Source of the DNA: Streptomyces sp. PCS3-D2 | Lineage (GTDB): Bacteria; Actinomycetota; Actinomycetes; Streptomycetales; Streptomycetaceae | DNA length: 64,000 nucleotides | Direction of reading: 5' to 3' | Assembly (NCBI RefSeq): GCF_000612545.2 | Contig: NZ_CP097800.1 | Span: 4,216,501-4,280,500, forward strand | In this document: positions 61,452-64,000 of the stretch, in pieces | How the letters are laid out: every line of letters begins with the position of its first letter | How positions within the stretch are numbered: the stretch's first letter is position 1 | Program-made: the position numbers and the translations under genes | The notes under the pieces: generated by a model | The model's database searches: none | What the model was told of the DNA's origin: nothing | What the model saw: the letters and a program-made list of their open reading frames with translations, nothing else

Positions 61452-63362
61452 ATGACGCACCTGACCTCCCTCCTCGTCGCCAACCGGGGCGAGATCGCCG
61501 TACGGATCTTCCGCACCGCCCGCGATCTCGGCCTGGCCACCGTGGCCGTCCACTCCGACCCGGACGCCGACGCCCTGCACGTCCGCGCGGCCGACGCGGC
61601 CGTGCGGCTGCCGGGCGCGGCCCCCGCCGACACCTACCTGCGCGGCGATCTCGTCATCAAGGCCGCGCTTGCCGCCGGGGCGGACGCCGTGCACCCCGGC
61701 TACGGCTTCCTGTCCGAGAACGCCGACTTCGCCCGCCAGGTCCAGGACTCCGGGCTCACCTGGGTCGGCCCGCCCCCCGAGGCCATCGAGGCCATGGCCT
61801 CCAAGACCCGGGCCAAGCAACTGATGCGCGCCGCCGGCGTCCCGCTCCTCGACCCCGTCGACCCGGCCACCGCCACCCCCGCCGACCTGCCCCTCCTGCT
61901 CAAGGCCGCGGCCGGCGGAGGCGGCCGCGGCATGCGCCTGGTCCGCGACCTCGACGCGCTCAAGGAGGCCCTGCACGCCGCGTCGGCCGAAGCGGCCTCC
62001 GCCTTCGGCGACGGCGAGGTCTTCGCCGAGCCCTACGTGGAGCGCGGCCGGCACGTCGAGGTACAGATCCTCGCCGACGCCCACGGCACCGTCTGGGCCC
62101 TCGGCACCCGCGACTGCTCCCTCCAACGCCGCCACCAGAAGGTCATCGAGGAGGCCCCCGCGCCCGGCCTGCCGGACACCCTGCGCGAGAGCCTCCACAC
62201 CGCCGCCGTCGCCGCGGCCCGCGCCGTCTCCTACCGGGGCGCGGGCACCGTGGAGTTCCTCGTCACCGCCGACGGGCGCCCGTACTTCCTGGAGATGAAC
62301 ACCCGCCTCCAGGTCGAACACCCCGTCACCGAAGCCGTCTTCGGCCTCGACCTGGTCGCCCTCCAGCTGCGCGTCGCCGAGGGCGCTGCCCTGCCCCCGG
62401 CACCCCCGGAGCCCACCGGACACGCCGTCGAGGCCCGGCTCTACGCCGAGGACCCCGCCCAGGACTGGCGCCCCCAGACCGGTGTCCTGCACACCCTGGA
62501 CATCCCCGGCCGGGTCCGCGTCGACACCGGCTTCGCCGACGGCGACACCGTCGGCGTCCACTACGACCCCATGCTCGCCAAGGTCGTCGCCCATGCCCCC
62601 ACCCGCGCCGAAGCCGTCCGCGCCCTCGCCCACGCCCTCGCCGGAGCCCGCATCCACGGGCTCACCACCAACCGGGAACTCCTCGTCGGCTCCCTGCGCC
62701 ACCCCGAGTTCACCGCCGCACACCTCGACACCGGCTTCTACGAGCGCCACCTCGCCACCCTCACCGACACCGCCCCGGACGCCGGTACCGCCGCTCTCGC
62801 CGCCGCTCTCGCCGAGGCCGCCCCCGCCCCGGACGCGCCCCTCGCCGCCCGCCTCGGCGGCTGGCGCAACCTCCGCTCCCAGCCGCAGACCCGCCGCTAC
62901 ACCGGCGCCGGCACCACGTACGAGGTCCAGTACCACCCCGTCGACCACCCCGGCGTTCGAGTGGTGTCGGCCGAACGCCACCTCGTCACCCTCGAAGTCG
63001 ACGGCATCCGGCGGATGTTCCACGTGAAACGAAATGCGAGCAACACCGAGGTCTACGTCGACTCCCCGCTCGGATCCCACACCCTCACCCCCGTCCCCCG
63101 GTTCCCGGACCCCCAGGACCGCACCGAACCGGGCTCCCTGCTCGCCCCCATGCCCGGCACCGTCGTCCGCGTCGCCGAGGGCCTCGCCCCCGGCAGCGCC
63201 GTCACCGCCGGGCAGCCCCTGCTCTGGCTGGAGGCCATGAAGATGGAGCACCGCATCCTCGCTCCGGCCACCGGCACGCTCACCGCGCTCCACGCCGTCA
63301 CCGGCCAACAGGTCGAATTCGGCGCCCTGCTCGCCGTAGTCCAGGAGGAACCGCAGCCATGA
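61452..63362 (+). CDS. Acyl-CoA carboxylase alpha subunit (biotin carboxylase with BCCP)
   Basis: A 636-residue protein. Residues 1-450 form biotin carboxylase: SLLVANRGEIAVRIFRTARD at the start, ATP-grasp loop KAAAGGGGRGMRLV, catalytic EMNTRLQVEHPVTE. Residues 450-565 form the linker domain that contacts the beta subunit, and 565-636 the biotin carrier domain with biotinyl-Lys597 in LWLEAMKMEHR. It carboxylates its own biotin with bicarbonate and ATP for transfer by the beta subunit. The ATG at 61452 is 8 nt after the upstream stop. A parS-like sequence lies within codons for RMFHVKR (63016-63031). Its stop overlaps the next ATG. Confidence 0.94.
   Translation: MTHLTSLLVANRGEIAVRIFRTARDLGLATVAVHSDPDADALHVRAADAAVRLPGAAPADTYLRGDLVIKAALAAGADAVHPGYGFLSENADFARQVQDSGLTWVGPPPEAIEAMASKTRAKQLMRAAGVPLLDPVDPATATPADLPLLLKAAAGGGGRGMRLVRDLDALKEALHAASAEAASAFGDGEVFAEPYVERGRHVEVQILADAHGTVWALGTRDCSLQRRHQKVIEEAPAPGLPDTLRESLHTAAVAAARAVSYRGAGTVEFLVTADGRPYFLEMNTRLQVEHPVTEAVFGLDLVALQLRVAEGAALPPAPPEPTGHAVEARLYAEDPAQDWRPQTGVLHTLDIPGRVRVDTGFADGDTVGVHYDPMLAKVVAHAPTRAEAVRALAHALAGARIHGLTTNRELLVGSLRHPEFTAAHLDTGFYERHLATLTDTAPDAGTAALAAALAEAAPAPDAPLAARLGGWRNLRSQPQTRRYTGAGTTYEVQYHPVDHPGVRVVSAERHLVTLEVDGIRRMFHVKRNASNTEVYVDSPLGSHTLTPVPRFPDPQDRTEPGSLLAPMPGTVVRVAEGLAPGSAVTAGQPLLWLEAMKMEHRILAPATGTLTALHAVTGQQVEFGALLAVVQEEPQP
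63016..63031. promoter_or_regulatory. parS-like ParB-binding site inside the biotin carboxylase gene
   Basis: TGTTCCACGTGAAACG matches the parS consensus TGTTTCACGTGAAACA at 14 of 16 positions and its central 14-bp core at 13 of 14. In Streptomyces most parS sites cluster near oriC, with a few farther out. The codons encode part of RMFHVKR, so protein constraint could explain some of the match. Confidence 0.6.
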
Positions 63363-64000
63363 GCCCCACCATCGAGTCCGCCGAACACCGTGCCCTGCGC
63401 GCCGCCGTCGCCGCCCTCGGGCAGCGCTACGGCCGCGCCTACCTCGACCGCGTCGCCCGCGAGGGCGGCCACCCCGACGAACTGTGGGCCGAGGCCGCGA
63501 AGCTCGGCTACCTCGGCGTCAACCTCCCCGAGGAGTACGGCGGCGGAGGCAGCGGCATCGCCGAACTGGCCATCGTCCTCGAAGAGCTGGGCGCCGCGGG
63601 CTGTCCGCTGCTCATGATGGTCGTCTCGCCCGCCATCTGCGGGACCGTCATCGCCCGCTTCGGCACCGACGACCAGAAGCGGAGCTGGCTCCCCGGCCTC
63701 GCCGACGGCAGCCGCACCATGGCCTTCGGCATCACCGAACCCGACGCCGGATCCAACTCCCACCGCATCACCACCACGGCCCGCCGCGACGGCGACGACT
63801 GGATCCTCACCGGCCGCAAGGTCTTCATCTCCGGCGTCGACATCGCCGACGCCACCCTCATCGTCGGCCGCACCGAGACCGCATCACCCGGCGGGGCCGC
63901 ACCCGCCCTCAAGCCCTGCCTGTTCATCGTCCCGCGCGACACCCCGGGCTTCGGCCGCTCGGCCATCGACATGGAGCTGCAGGCGGCGGAGAAACAGTTC
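63359..64000 (+). CDS. Acyl-CoA dehydrogenase, 3' truncated by the window edge
   Basis: The ATG at 63359 overlaps the upstream stop (ATGA); 214 codons are present before the window ends. The visible part covers the N-terminal helical domain (HRALRAAVAALGQRYGRAYL; AAKLGYLGVNLPEEYGGGGS) and the FAD-facing strand domain with MAFGITEPDAGSNSHRITTT and GRKVFISGVDIADATLIVGR. It would oxidise an acyl-CoA to the enoyl-CoA ahead of the carboxylase, in the manner of AtuD (citronellyl-CoA) or isovaleryl-CoA dehydrogenase. The C-terminal domain with the catalytic Glu is not visible. Confidence 0.9.
   Translation, partial: MSPTIESAEHRALRAAVAALGQRYGRAYLDRVAREGGHPDELWAEAAKLGYLGVNLPEEYGGGGSGIAELAIVLEELGAAGCPLLMMVVSPAICGTVIARFGTDDQKRSWLPGLADGSRTMAFGITEPDAGSNSHRITTTARRDGDDWILTGRKVFISGVDIADATLIVGRTETASPGGAAPALKPCLFIVPRDTPGFGRSAIDMELQAAEKQF

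Overview
The window is high-GC actinobacterial DNA, almost certainly from the conserved chromosomal core of a Streptomyces species or close relative. The grounds are the strong third-position GC bias, the frequent GTG and TTG starts behind GGAGG-type ribosome sites, the futalosine menaquinone genes mqnB and mqnD, XPB-type and HelD-type helicases, Streptomyces-type conserved proteins (DUF3027, DUF2530, DUF2771, DUF4031), secreted cell-wall hydrolases with FG-GAP repeats, and one rare TTA codon. I see no rRNA, tRNA, CRISPR array, complete insertion sequence or secondary-metabolite cluster.

Layout. 1-5 kb: a truncated VapC-like toxin, a GNAT acetyltransferase, a murQ-PTS EIIBC operon for N-acetylmuramic acid recovery, and a two-gene operon ending in a DUF4031 protein with a 9-bp minisatellite. 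5-9 kb: a winged-helix/zinc-ribbon regulator with a structured leader, an Rpn-family nuclease behind a 16-bp palindrome, an MFS pump and an HD phosphohydrolase. 9-15 kb: cutC with a DasR-like box, a HelD-type helicase, a serine hydrolase with an array of operator half-sites, and a shortened GT87 gene carrying a TTA codon. 15-22 kb: XPB helicase and its usual partner (helicase-associated/WYL protein), with DoxX and DUF4291 genes between them. 22-31 kb: HAD hydrolase, cold-shock protein, mqnD-mqnB, a lipoprotein, an MFS pump, DUF3027, a secreted beta-propeller protein, an SGNH hydrolase and an aldo/keto reductase with a MerR-type 19-bp-spacer promoter.

31-37 kb is the most unusual part. An orphan TrmB/LuxR-like regulator is flanked by two very small secreted proteins and followed by two secreted peptidoglycan hydrolases (NlpC/P60 and M23). 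The two hydrolases share five-module FG-GAP tails that are nearly identical at DNA level over 140 bp. A 29-residue membrane peptide gene also lies here.

37-57 kb: thpR, a MarR-MFS operon with a clear operator, a ribbon-helix-helix protein, an NCS2 purine permease behind a nested inverted repeat, a CtpE-like P-type ATPase, a PadR-SGNH operon divergent from a SnoaL-like gene, a 1042-residue sacsin/Hsp90-like ATPase, serC, a YdiJ-like FAD/Fe-S oxidoreductase, an EamA exporter and a CocE-type hydrolase. 57-64 kb: an overlapping catabolic operon (TIGR03084, AtuA-like, carboxyltransferase, biotin carboxylase, acyl-CoA dehydrogenase running off the edge). A parS-like ParB site lies inside its biotin carboxylase gene.

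Most genes are ordinary core functions. The novelty is mainly in regulatory DNA: several precise palindromes lack an adjacent regulator, and two promoters suggest leaderless transcripts. All calls were made by reading the sequence; no database search was run.
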